Shown here in pieces: positions 47,164 to 58,227 of a stretch of 64,000 nt of DNA (within the stretch, counting starts at the first letter, position 1; the number at the start of each line of letters is the position of its first letter). Made by a program: the position numbers and the translations under genes. The stretch is from positions 200,809,215 through 200,873,214 of the forward strand of contig NC_039362.1 in NCBI RefSeq assembly GCF_003573695.1. Reading direction: 5' to 3'. Under the pieces are notes generated by a model. It saw only the letters and a program-made list of their open reading frames with translations. It made no database searches and had not been told where the DNA came from. The stretch is from Papaver somniferum (Eukaryota; Streptophyta; Magnoliopsida; Ranunculales; Papaveraceae).

Positions 47164-48517
47164 ATTGACCATCGAGGGATTGTATGTTGTATATTAGTTT
47201 TTGATTTTCTTCACCCAGGTACTATCTTTCCAACTTCTCCTATGTTATTTTACTTTTGGTATTGCTCTTTCATTAGAAACATTGAGGACAATGTTAGATT
47301 TAAGTTTGGGGGTGGGGAAGAACTTTTTAGTTGCACTTTTGAAACTTCTAGCGTCACATGGTACCCGGTTAGCTAAGTTTACATACTGTTTCTCACCGAA
47401 AAGATAGAAATTGGAATGCTAGGGATAACAACCTTTTGAGACATTAGAAAAAAGACATTGAGATCCTTGAAATTCAGGAGAGAACTTGTTCCTTTTAGAG
47501 GGTAACCGTGATGGACCTAACCATACATGATGGAAAGGCAAGTAGGTCAGGAAATGCCAGAAAGACAAAGCAACCTCACAATGTAGTCTTAGTTACTGGA
47601 TTGCGACTCTCTCTCAGTAGAAACTTATCATCATCAACAAGCGGAGCGACATCAAAATCTATGAAGAAAGTTGAAGACGTTTTAGGTTTAGAAGCAACAA
47701 TAGAAGAATAATTCAAAAATCAAAGTTGAAGTTATAAGAGCAAATGATATAAGTTGTTAGAATCCATGATACCAAGACATCACAAGTTGCGAAGATCCAA
47801 GTTTTGAAAGTCCTTCTCTCATGGCCATGTAAATTGTTGTCTTGTAATTTTTGTTTCAAAAAAAAAATGAAAAATGAAAAAAAATCATCGTTACGTTTTG
47901 TTCAATAAGGCCAAAGGGAAGTAGAAATTTATAAGTCAAGCAAGAAATCGAAGAGAAGAGTTAATTGTCAAGGTTCTATGAGGTTCGATAGTTTATCATC
48001 AACAGTTGAAGACCGAAGAAGACGTTGTTTCTACTGAGCACTATGAGAGAGTCGAAGAAAGATACATTTGGTTGCTTTGTTAGTCCGCTTTCAATCTGGC
48101 ACAAGATCTTTCTAGCACTGGTTTAACTCATCACATGTAATTAGTCCATCTTTGTAGCAGATGTCCCTCTCATCTTTATCTCTCTCCTAATCTTATCCAG
48201 CTGTAAAGCAGCGGACGCATCTTACAATGTTTATCTAGTTGTGTAGCGGATATCTCTTTATCTAGCAGTGTTGCGGATGTGTCTCCCTTTTCTTCAGTCA
48301 GCTTTAGAGCTGACACCTTTAATTTCTCTGGAATTCTAGTTACTTGGAGATAGGTTGATAATATGTATGTCCTCATAGCTCTTTGGATACTTGTGACCAA
48401 TTAGAAGTAATGGTTTTGTGGGTACACCTCTGGTAAACCCTCCCGAGATTAACTCGGTTTTATTTATTTTTTATTAGTTTTGCTCGAGGACTAGCAAATA
48501 ATAAGTTTGGGGGTATT
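47164..48517 (+). other. 3' untranslated region of the Ty3 element with two polypurine tracts
   Basis: An internal tract aagtttgggggtgggga is at 47302-47317, right after attgaggacaatgttaga, as is usual in this clade. The 3' tract aagtttgggggtat at 48503-48516 precedes the LTR by one base. The ~1.2 kb between them has no convincing ORF. A 12-fold GTTG/AGA-rich stretch gives only short frames. Confidence 0.72.
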
Positions 48518-49321
48518 TGATAGACGGATTTATGTGTCTAATTTGTCATCAATGTTTCGTATTGTTGGTACTCGTTTTCGTCCTTATTATGGTGTTTTGT
48601 GTATTTTTAGGTATTTTTGGAAAATAAATATTGTTGGAAAAATCGGCTCGAAAAATCACTCGGAACACCCCCGGAGGACACTTGCTATACGGAGCCCAGA
48701 TTTGGTTAAGGGGCACCTCAATTACTAAGGGGCACCCCAAAAGGCAGCTGCTATTCGCACCCTACAGCTGGTTAGGGGGACACCATCTTCTTCGTTTGAA
48801 ACTTAAAAATTGGCGTGAAAAATGTGGCAGCTCTCTGAGAATTGTCGATCGAAATTTGAAGATGTTATAGTGTGATTCAATGGCTAAAACTTCACGGGAA
48901 CACTTGACTGAGATATACAGGCGTGGTATGGGCTTCAAAATCATCCGGATTTGGTTGGATAATCGGCAGTGAAGAAAACAGGGTTGCTCGGGTTTTGGTT
49001 GCTCCATCACGAGTTCTGTGTAGTTGGCGTGTGGATTGATAGAGTTTTACTTCTGGTGGAACGTGAAAACAATGCCCTGAGAGTATATCGACATCAGCAG
49101 GCGTGTGAAGAGGCGAGAAAGGAAAGAAAATTTCCTTTATTATTTTTTCTTTACTGTTGAGACATGGGAATATTTTCTGGAGTAATGAGCGAAGATTCTT
49201 AGTCCAAAGGTGTATAAATAGGCTACTGGGGTCGAACAGAATAGGGACGGAGAGATTGGGAGAGAAAAAGAGCACCACATAGCGAAAAATCGAATTTGCA
49301 GAGCTGCCATTTCTGCTGCTA
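48518..49321 (+). repeat. 3' LTR of the Ty3 element, truncated
   Basis: Aligns with the 5' LTR from tgatagacggatttatgtgt up to gccatttctgctgct at 49321. The remaining 700 or so bases are missing, and LINE 2 coding sequence follows at once. Confidence 0.92.
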
Positions 49322-52300
49322 CAAATTTGGGTGTATCTGTAGAGTAAGAATAGTAGCAGCTTCCTCTCTGCTAAAGGTGTTAGAAATTTGAGCTTCATCC
49401 CAATTTCCATCTGGAAGAATCAAGTCTTCTAACTTATTTATATTATGAGGGCAGTGGTGAGGGTTTTGAGTTTTTCTGTGGAATTTGGTAACCATAAATC
49501 TTCCCAGATTTGGATTCTTCTGCCATTTCCAATCCTCCAGGAGTTGTGTTGTTGTATGTTGCTTATACCTTCTATAATTCCTTTCCATATCCAGGAGTCC
49601 CCATCCTTGGATTTAGAGTCCATGCTGAGGACAAATCTGCCTAGAAGATATCTGGCATCCATAAGTTTATACCATAGAGATTTTTTATCTTGCTCAAGTC
49701 TCCATCCAATTTTTATTATCATGGAGTTGTTGAATAATTCCATATTCATGAATCCTACACCTCCCAGAGCTTTTGGCTTGCAAACAGCTGTCCAGGCCTT
49801 ATGATAATAACCATAAGGATTTTCAATGTTCTTACCCTAAAAGAAGTCTCTTTGAAGATTATTAATATCTTTGCAAGTCTTCTTAGGAACCTTAAAGCAG
49901 TTCATTTGGTAGATGCAAGCTGAAGAGGTGACAGATTTGCTGATTACCTCTCTGCCAGCAGGGTTAAGAGGTGTATGTTTCCAACCAGTGAGTCTCGGCT
50001 TCAATTTTTCTACTCCAGGCTTGAAAGAGTTTATTTTACTTCTATGTGTGAATAATGGAGATCCTAGATATTTGTCATCAAGTTGAAGTACTTGGACTCC
50101 CATAGTATTGCTGATTTGAGGAATGAGCTCCGGGTTGGTGTTTTTGATGAAGAAGACTCCAGATTTATCGAAGTTGATAAGATGTCCAGAAGTATTTCCA
50201 AATATCTGCAGGATTTGCATAATATTTTGTGCTTCTATTTCATTTTCCTTGTAGAAAATCATGCAATCATCTGCAAATAGGAGGTGACTGATAGAGGGTG
50301 ATGCCTTGCAAATCTTTATCCCATGAATAAGGCCTATCTCCTCAGCATGCAGTAAGGTTCTTGAAAGGGATTCCATGCAGAAAAGAAACAGGTAGGGAGA
50401 TAGAGGATCACCTTGCCTTAGGTCTCTAGTGGGTTTGAATAATTTTTTAGGAGATCCATTGATGAGAACAGCTGATGTGGTGGTTGATATGCATTGGTGA
50501 ATCTTATTGCATCATGTATCATCAAAGCCAAGTTTCTTCATAATTATTATCAAAAATACCCAGTCCACTCTGTCAAAAGCCTTTGCGATATCAATTTTTA
50601 TTCTCATAGATCCAGAATTACCTTTTTTTCCTCTTTTGGATCTCATGGTGTGTATGATTTCATGAGCAATAGCTATATTGTCAGATATTTGCCTCCCAGG
50701 AATAAAAGCTGATTGGTAGAGGGATATGATTTTGTTTAGTAATGGCTTCATTCTTTGAGCTAAGAGTTTAGATATGATTTTGTAGGTGGTGTTACAGAGG
50801 CTGATAGGTCTGAAATGGCTAGGAGAAGTTGGATTCTCAATCTTGGGTATGAGGGCTATGAAGGTGGCATTCATCTCTTTTAGCAAGTGCCCAGAGAGAA
50901 ATAAATTTTGAACCATTGAGACAATATCATTACCTATAATATCTCAGTTGATATTAAAGAAGTTTGGTGGGAAACCATCTGGGTCTGGGGCTTTGTCATT
51001 TGCCATACTGAATAAAATGTCCTTAATTTCTTCAGGTTCTGGTCTTCTGTTGAGGTTAATATTATCAGCAGTAGTTATGGTTGAGGGGATGAGATTGATT
51101 ATTTCAGAGGAGGGTGTGATAACTTCAGCAGTTTCCATATGAGAAAAATGGTTGGTAAAGCAGTCTTTTACCTCTTGTTATTCCGTGATCCAACTTCCTT
51201 CTTCAGTTTGAATAGTTTCAGTTTTAATCCTTCTTGCTCTACTTTTTGTGGCCCTGTGGAAGTAGCTTGTGTTTTGATCACCCAGATTGATAAGTTGATC
51301 CCTGCTCTTAGTTTTCCAGAATTTCTCTTCAATATCATGCCAGTTTTGAAGTTGCTTTCTTGCATCAGCTAGAGCTTGTCCTCTGTCAGATCTGAAGTAG
51401 TATATATGTAACCAGGTTAAGTGTTGCTTGCACTCTTCAATGTTTCTATACACTTTTTTTTTCCAAAACCTGATTTGTAATTTGATGTCTTTAAGCTTTC
51501 TGGAAATTGAGAAAGCACTTGATCCTGGGGTGACCTTGTTCCAGCAATCTGCAATAATTTTCCTGCAATCAGCATGATCTAGCCAAGGACCAAAGAATTT
51601 GAATGGTATCTTACTATTCTTGCAGTGGGGATTAGAATTTAACAGAATTCGGTGGTGTTCAGACCCAATGGCTAACATATTTGTGATAGTAGTGTTTGGA
51701 AAGATATCCAACCAACTATCATTTGCTAAACCTCTATCCAATCTTTGCTCAGTTAGAGAAGGACCTTTTGTCTTGTTTGACCAAGTGAAAGGGCATCCAG
51801 AGAAGCCAAGATCAATGAGATCTAAATTTTGAATCTTTTCATTGAATATACAGGCTTCATTAACATCAATGGGATGGGAACTGAACTTTTATGTATCATG
51901 TAGAATGAAGTTGAAATCTCAAGTGACCAGCCAAGGAAGTTTATGAGAGTTAGCAGTGTGCTCAAGAGATTTCCAAGAGTTTAACTTGGATTGAGTATCA
52001 TACGGATTACCATAGTCACCTGTGAATAACCAAGGGGGACTGTTGGCACTTCTGATGACATCAATAATATGGTTTTTTGACCAATCTAAGACCTCCAGGT
52101 TTATATTGCTTTTCCACAATAAGGCTAATCCACCTGCAGTACCACTAGTCCCACCTGGGTTCACATACCAAAAGTTGTTGACTCCTATTTCATGTAAAAT
52201 TTCTTGAGTTTATCATGCTTTTTCCTAGTTTCAGACAAGAATATTATGTCAGGGTCTAATTTATTAAGCATGTCATTGAGGTATCTTTTAGCATCCCTAG

Positions 52301-52340
52301 TGCCAAATCCTTGACAATTCCAAGCTAATGAAGTGAAGAA
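49322..52340 (-). pseudogene. LINE 2 ORF2: endonuclease and reverse transcriptase
   Basis: Endonuclease: AWNCQGFGTRDAKRYLNDML, FLSETRKKHDKL, WLFTGDYGNPYD, DFNFILHD. RT: ANDKAPDPDGFPPNFF, FRPISLCNTTYKIISKLLAQ, QSAFIPGRQISDN, KIDIAKAFDRVDW, LRQGDPLSPYLFLF, FADD at 50266-50277, SGHLINFDKSGVF and GREVISKSVTSSACIYQMNC. Many stops and frameshifts, for example a TGA where WLVI-G-DFN should be (about 51919). Inactive. Confidence 0.9.
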
Positions 52341-54030
52341 TTGCCAAAAATATGACACTGCTGGATACTTAGAGGTAGGCCTTCTAATAATTCTATCATA
52401 ATGCTTATGAATTAGGAATAACACAAGAGAGTTAAGAAGATTGTTAGAGCAGAATAAGTAATAGCAATTGGCTGAGTTGAGATTATATACCCTTGTTCCA
52501 GCAGCAGAGCCATTAGCCAAGTGGTTGAGTTGGTTGTCCATCCGCTGAGTAGTGTCAATTTGATCTTTGTATCTTTTAGCACTTGTCATTTCCATGTTGT
52601 TTACTGCTCCATTTTAAGCACTTGGAATAGCCTTCTTTCTCTTTTTCCATAGAAGGAGTAGATGAGGTATTGAGGGAAATGTCTTCAAGGGTCTCAAATA
52701 TATGATCCCTTTTCTTTACTTTCCAAACAGCTTTTTTCTTCTTACTTGATTCAGCATCCATATTAGCTTTTATCTGAGCTAAGGTAGGTAGGGAATGAGA
52801 AGATAAATATTTTGGTGAAGCGATAACTGGGAAGAATTGTTCAGCAGCATCAAGATCAGCAATAGTGTTTTCCTCATCATTCTTACTGACAGAGTTGTTG
52901 TTGCTGGGAGAAGACCTTGCAGCAGCCTTCCACTTTGGAAGTTTTTCTTGTAAAGTCATGTTATCTTCTTTGCCAAATCCAATTGTTTTTTTTTTAATCT
53001 GACAAGATAAGACATCTGGGTGAGGAGAATCTTGAGCTTCAGTAGTAGGGTTTTGGATTTCAGCATTATGAGATTGAGCTCCAAAGACAATGTTATTGTT
53101 AGATGTAGAGGCAATATTTTCTATTGATTTTTCCAGCTCCAATCTTTTAGCAATTTTAATTTTTGCTTCAAACACAGCAGCTGCATCAGCATCAGAGTAG
53201 TGCCTGTGAATGATAGCTTTTCCAGCTTGAACCTGTTTTTGTCTAGGGGTTATAGGTGCAGGTGCTGGCTGAGGGGTTGGTAAGTGATGGTAATCATGGG
53301 TGGTTTGATTTGGGGGTGAAGGGCAAGGGGGGCTTGGGTGATCAAGAATTCTACACACTTTGAAAATTTTGATGCCATTAAGAGCATAAGCACACTCCAA
53401 CCAGTGTGAGATGGTAGTAGTTTCGAAAGCTTTTATTCCAAACTTGAGAGATCTTGTTACATTGGTGGTTACCTTGACTTCCACATTTTTCTCAAATCTT
53501 TCTCTGCCATAAGGTTTTTTCTGACCTTGGTAAACACCAATTTGATGAATAATGTTTGGTATGTTTGGTATTATGTGGGTGGGTATTCTCTTAATTAGGA
53601 GCCAGATCATAACCTTAGAGAACAGTTCTTCATCAATAAGTTCAGGACATTTTGATGGAACACCCACTAGAACCATTAGTTTATCAAATACTCATCTACT
53701 GCCTACATCCCTCAGAGTAAAGTAATCGTCTTCATTGGTGGTTCTGAGGATGTAGAAATTTATTCTTCTATTCGATATTTCAACTTCAATTCTGCCCATC
53801 ATCTCCCAGTGAGCATTGATGAAGTTGCTAACTCTTGATGTTTGGAAGTAGATATTACAACAAAGTTTGCCTATGAAACATCCTTTCCAATCCTGAAGTT
53901 GTTTTGTTTTGATATTCTCAGGGTTGAGAAATACTTTTGGAAATAAATCCTCAGGGATGGTTAACGTTGTATTCATTTTCTTGACCAGGTTGTCAATGGA
54001 AGGTGGATTAGAATTGGAGGAGGAGGCCAT
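52341..54030 (-). pseudogene. LINE 2 ORF1: DUF4283-like protein, zinc knuckle damaged
   Basis: Starts MASSSNSNPPSIDNLVKKMN at 54030; the first nine residues are close to those of LINE 1. A TGA at 53692-53694 replaces the Gly before VFDKLMVLVG. The frame continues through MIWLLIKRIPTHIIPNIPN to the knuckle, which reads F-KV-C-RILD-H-PSPP-C: the first Cys is Phe. After a shift near 52590 the segment PTSKYPAVSYFWQFFTSLA runs without stop into the endonuclease. Confidence 0.85.
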
Positions 54031-54304
54031 TGTGTATAGAATATGAAACCAGAGGATAAAATAGGTGAGAGGGTTATTTTTACTGTGATTATGGGGGTTA
54101 TACATGAATGCAGTGTAGTTGATGGTGATGGGAATAATTTTAATTTGAAAAATATTCACGGGATAGTTTTGCGCCTTGTCGTAATTGAAAGAGATAACAC
54201 TTGCAGTTAAGATGCTTATGTAGTCGTACTTGTGCTTAGAGCAGACAGCTAATCGCTTGTTGACTTGGTCTACTTTGGCTAACGACCCTTTGAAATGCAA
54301 CCTG

Positions 54305-55037
54305 TCAAAATTCAAAAATGCTAGTTTCTAATACGTTAGTGACATCAAAGTTCGAGGAAAGTGGATTGATCTTTACCTTTCTATCGTGCTGCACATTTAC
54401 CTTGTTACTGATTATGATTTGAGGGGTGTCCAGAGTAAAGAAATGTGGCGGCCACCAGACCATTGTTGTCCACTTAGAATGTGACTCAGCTTGAATCTGA
54501 TTGGGCAAGTGAACAAAAACCTTGTGAGTCATATTATCCAAAAGATCCAGCGCAATCTGATAATGAGCTTTAATCTGGTCGGGTTTCACAGATAAGACCC
54601 ATAGATTTTTACTCTGAGTCTGACCTGCTAGAGTGGTCGATTTATTCTTGCCAAGTGTTTGTTGTCGCTTCGCATGATCCAATGAGAGGTCGTTGCTTTT
54701 GCTATGCCAATATATGTAGCTTTTAGGCTTGCTAATGCGCATAAATTTGCAATACCAATCTCTAGGACTGGAGATCTGAGTGCCACCTTGGGTAAAAACG
54801 GTTGTGATTGAAAGACTGTTGCTCTTCACAACCCAAATAAAACCAAAGAGAGAGTAAGTTCTTTCAGTTTCTTATTCAGTTTTTCAAGAGGAGTACCAGT
54901 TAATACTGCAAGTTCTTTCTGTCTAACAAAATTCCAAGGGAAACACAATCCTTGAATTCCCAAGCAATGAAACGTGGTCAAATACCCCATGTTGATAGTC
55001 AGAGAGAACCAAAAAGAGCCTGAGTCAGTCATCCTTC
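54305..55037 (-). pseudogene. LINE 2 upstream sense ORF
   Basis: Open from MTDSGSFWFSLTINMGYL (about 55034), through GLCFPWNFVRQKELAVLTG, GGTQISSPRDWYCKFMRIS and HLPNQIQAESHSKWT to 54305; the downstream 174 codons begin at 54829. No stop is seen over about 240 codons, though one phase change near 54830 needs checking. Its position matches the upstream ORF of LINE 1. No known domain is recognised. Confidence 0.42.
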
Positions 55038-55142
55038 GCATCAGGTTTGGATTCCTGAGTTTCAATCTAATTTTGATTTTGATTTGTGTTCTAAAACATG
55101 TGTGGCTAAAATGGGTAGTGAATTTGATTAAAATTTGTGTTT

Positions 55143-55884
55143 TTGTGTAAAAAAAATTTAGGATGTTGTTGCGAGGGTGTGTGAAGCATTTGCAGGTATG
55201 GTTGAGGATCATATGCAAAGCAGTTCTATTGATAAACTTCGCAGTGCAGGAACTGGAGGTGGAGGAGTTGTGCATGCAGAATCTGGGGATGGCAATCGGC
55301 AGCATATCGAGCGAGGACGGATCGAAAACGGGCAGCTTGTTGGGGTTAAAGATGACTGGGTTCTGTATGCTCTTCATACCAAACGAGGCCGATTTGTGGT
55401 CAAAGAAGGGATTGTGCTGGTGGGAGATGGAAGGATTGTGTGTGGGGGTGCTCGTCAGGGATTTTTTGCAGCCCCAGTATCTGACGACTTCAAAGATCAA
55501 ATTCATTTGAATGATTATCTTCCTCCTTCTGTTGACAAGGTACTCTTCCCTAATATTTTCCTGCTTGCTCCAGCAATTCGGCAGATGGTTGCAGATGTGG
55601 CGGAGATATCCAGAGCAGGGTTTGGAGAAGTAACTCATCCACATGAAGTACCAGCTGACGAGCCTTTGCCACCATGAGTTGATGCAAGAGTTGTAGCTCA
55701 AGTATAAAGAGCTGCTGAAGCCAGTGCAAGGCTTGGAGAAATACCTCATCCACCTGAAGTACCAGCTGACGAGCCTTTGCCACTAGGAGCTGATGCAAGA
55801 GTTGTAGCTCAAGTATATAGAGTTGTTGTATCCAGGGCTGTAAAGAAAGTTACCAGTGCATCTGGAGATGCAGGGAATGTCTAG
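55143..55884 (+). pseudogene. Opposite-strand ORF at the 5' end of LINE 2
   Basis: Follows a good acceptor (aaaatttag then GATGTTGTTGCG), so it may be an exon. Encodes VARVCEAFAGMVEDHM, KDDWVLYALHTKRGRFVVKE, GARQGFFAAPVSDDF and FPNIFLLAPAIRQMVADV. Then comes a 37-residue repeat (FGEVTHPHEVPADEPLP and LGEIPHPPEVPADEPLPL). A TGA at 55675-55677 and a stop near 55706 interrupt it. Homologous in part to 38086-39029 at LINE 1. Confidence 0.48.
55616..55838 (+). repeat. 111-bp tandem repeat in the opposite-strand ORF
   Basis: gaagtaccagctgacgagcc recurs at 55645 and 55756, and gatgcaagagttgtagctca follows in both units. The 111-base period keeps the reading frame (37 codons). Confidence 0.9.
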
Positions 55885-55892
55885 CCAAGTAG

Positions 55893-56040
55893 GCTTCAAA
55901 ACAATGCTCAGAGAGATGTGAGAAGTATATAACAAACAAGTAATTTTATTTTTAGAATGATGCAATGCTTCAAAACAATGCTCAGAGAGATGTGAGAAGT
56001 ATATAACAAACAAGTAATTTTATTTTTAGAATGATGCAAT
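55893..56040. repeat. 74-bp tandem duplication
   Basis: gcttcaaaacaatgctcaga through atgatgcaat is repeated exactly at 55893-55966 and 55967-56040. Confidence 0.95.
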
Positions 56041-56702
56041 ACTTTCTGGAAATGGCAAGCTACAGAGCTGCTAAACAACGGTGTGTTGGATTTTAAAGTT
56101 GGGTTTTTTGTTGTTAAAAAATTGTGCATGCTATCTGTATTAGTGCTTGAGACAATTATGCAATGCTTTCCAACAAAATCAAGATAGATATTGTAGAGAG
56201 ACCAGCAGGCATACAAGGGAGAGATCACCTGAATACTGCAGTGGATCAAATTATAGAAATAGCTAGAGATAGAAGATTTTATAGCAAGATTTGAAAAAGA
56301 TTTGATGCCTAATCCAAAATCCTTTCTTTTTCTCGCATGTTTCCAATGTAAAATTGCTATTAACAAGCGCAGCCAAGAACGGTGCCGATGATCTCTAACT
56401 AGTTCTCACTTGTGTCTCGTGTTCTACTAGTTCCATGCTAGTTCTTGTGTTAGTCTATATATATCTAGCAACCACAAGTCCTTTCTGGCTTAATATCAGT
56501 TTAGACTTACTTTGAAATTATAAGTTTTTCCGCACTTACATTACTTACTTATAAAAAAAAGGTTCACATCCAACTAAACTTCCCTCCGCTAGTAAATACA
56601 ATTTCAACACCTAGCGGCAATATGGTGGTTCATCCCAACGAACGTCCTTTGTGGGTACCGCCTCCACCAGTAAATACAAATATACAATGACAGTGGGTGT
56701 TT
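56041..56702. other. Unassigned sequence between LINE 2 and R4
   Basis: 56400-56560 has a TATA-like tctatatatatc and an end tttccgcacttacatta like those of copia LTR termini, but no paired end or target duplication was found. The rest has no feature I can support. Confidence 0.3.
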
Positions 56703-57415
56703 CATCTCAACTACCCTTAGACATCGCGAGCAATTCTTTAGACATACACAAACTGTGCATATAGATATAGATGAGCTGCACTGAACCCCAAAGTTTACGT
56801 GGAATAAATATATGCTTGTGAATTCAAAGATATAGCTTGTAAAACGTCCTTCATTTTCCTATCAGATTGGCATGGAACAAACTAAATTTCTTAAGTTAGG
56901 TCTAGGGATTGTGTATACTAAAATGAGAGGGTTTTAGATTCAGATACAAGTTCTTGTTATGTATGGTTAGATTTAACAGTCGTGGAGTTCATCTTTTTGT
57001 GCCTAGTTCACTTTCCACTCTAGGGATTCACAGACTGGGAAATTATAGCATTAGATTCATGAATCTAGGTGTGATTATGCAAAATACTAGTAACTTTTGT
57101 TTTGGAGTTTTTTTCTGCCTTATCAAATCAAATCGCTCTGCAGAACCGCACTCTATCAAAAAAGTATATGCGTATCTGGACATCTGACTACTAACAAATT
57201 CTGCAACATGGAGCATTTTATCACATGCCATTGTAACAGCACCAGGAAAATATAGCAATCAAATTTAGACAAGGGTACATTTTGCGGTGAAACAACAATA
57301 TCTTCATTCCCATTCTATTGAATCAACAACCATATTAACCATCACCGAATTAATTTTCATACATATAAGAAATAAAACGCAGAGAATTTATAACAGATTC
57401 TTCTAAATAAAAGTC
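56703..57415. repeat. Duplication block R4: 3' flank of a fourth membrane-protein copy (D)
   Basis: 56703-56910 (catcgcgagcaat, gatgagctgcactgaacccc, ttcttaagttaggtc) matches 23880-24110. 57185-57415 (actaacaaattctgcaacat, tcttcattcccattctattg, ttaattttcatacat) matches the 3' flank of copies A, B and C. About 270 bases between them are an insertion relative to copy C. The coding part of copy D is not in the window; the Tat-like element at 57418 takes its place. Confidence 0.85.
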
Positions 57416-57416
57416 T

Positions 57417-57446
57417 GTGTAGTTGTAAGATTTCTTACAACTACAC
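57417..57446. repeat. 13-bp perfect inverted repeat at the LTR end
   Basis: gtgtagttgtaag and cttacaactacac separated by attt. It marks the left edge of the Tat-like element's LTR. Confidence 0.92.
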
Positions 57447-57638
57447 TTCACTTAATCTGATTATTTCTCTATGTAATCATCACGGACAATTATCTTATTG
57501 ATTGAATATATTCAGATTGTTTACAAGATGGATGGAAACCTACCTAACATTTCTTGTAAGCTAAACTCACTTTCTCCCTCTCTCTCAATTTCTCTTACAA
57601 GACTTGTCCTAGAATCCTCTACAAGACAATGACTCTCT

Positions 57639-57650
57639 CCTTTATATAGG
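57639..57650 (-). promoter_or_regulatory. TATA box in the Tat-like LTR
   Basis: Minus strand reads CCTATATAAAGGAGAGAG. It fits the U3/R boundary of an LTR whose transcription runs leftward. Confidence 0.55.
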
Positions 57651-58132
57651 ATTTTACATAGTGGATGACAGCTAAGAATCCCTTTTTTTTCGGGATCTCT
57701 GTGCGACATATTCGCTCATATACGATCGCATATCTTACATCTTCGCATAACTCCTCACACTTTTTCCGTGACTTTGCTGACATCATCTGATGTCTCATCT
57801 CAATTTGTTGTGTGCGATACTCCTCGTGTATGTTGTATTCTTCACTTCGCGTAGTTATTAACGTGTGCGATATTTAACTCCTACATGTGCCTCTTGTCAT
57901 GTCGCTTGATTCTTCAAAATGAGCGATATGAAGAATTCCTCTTTTTAAGATCGCACGTGCTTATCTTTTTCCATTTTACTTTGCCGAAGATTATCCGGAT
58001 TTCAAGTCCTTATTGTGTATGCGTGTCCTTTTAACCACTCATTTCTTGACACGTCTTTTTTAACCGCAAGTTTTTATCCGTTCATTTCTTCTCATTAATG
58101 AGAGTAAATCTTGAAAAACGGGTCGCTCTTCC

Positions 58133-58140
58133 CTATATAT
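58133..58140 (+). promoter_or_regulatory. TATA box of the antisense gene
   Basis: ccctatatattc lies 88-95 bases before the ATG at 58228 and is followed by a CT-rich leader typical of plant 5' UTRs. Confidence 0.5.
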
Positions 58141-58227
58141 TCTCTTTCTCATATATTATTTTTCTTTTATCTTCTTCATTTTCTCTCACCTTCTCTGCAA
58201 ATTCATATTCTTCATTCCCATTCTCTA

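Larger units (their letters stand above)
39077..49321 (+). mobile_element. Athila/Tat-like Ty3 LTR retrotransposon, 3' LTR truncated
   Basis: 5' LTR 39077-40565, primer-binding site 40571, gag 41711-43374, protease 43435-44241, RT-RNase H-integrase 44448-47163, a purine tract 48503-48516, and the first 804 bases of the 3' LTR (48518-49321). Five bases before the 5' LTR are aatta; the partner duplication is lost because the 3' LTR is cut off at the junction with LINE 2. Every coding segment carries a stop or frameshift. Confidence 0.92.
49322..55037 (-). mobile_element. LINE 2, L1-type non-LTR retrotransposon (defective, 3' end missing)
   Basis: Same architecture as LINE 1 but clearly diverged, roughly 60-65 percent protein identity by eye. 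The left edge cuts inside ORF2 just after the segment DLILPDGNWDEAQISNTFSR, so the zf-RVT domain, the 3' UTR and poly-A are lost. Right of the upstream ORF lies an opposite-strand ORF as in LINE 1. Confidence 0.85.

Noticed and set aside
57418..57446. The palindrome as a two-LTR junction
   Set aside because: Only 13 bases match and no second LTR follows; a hairpin at the terminus explains it better.
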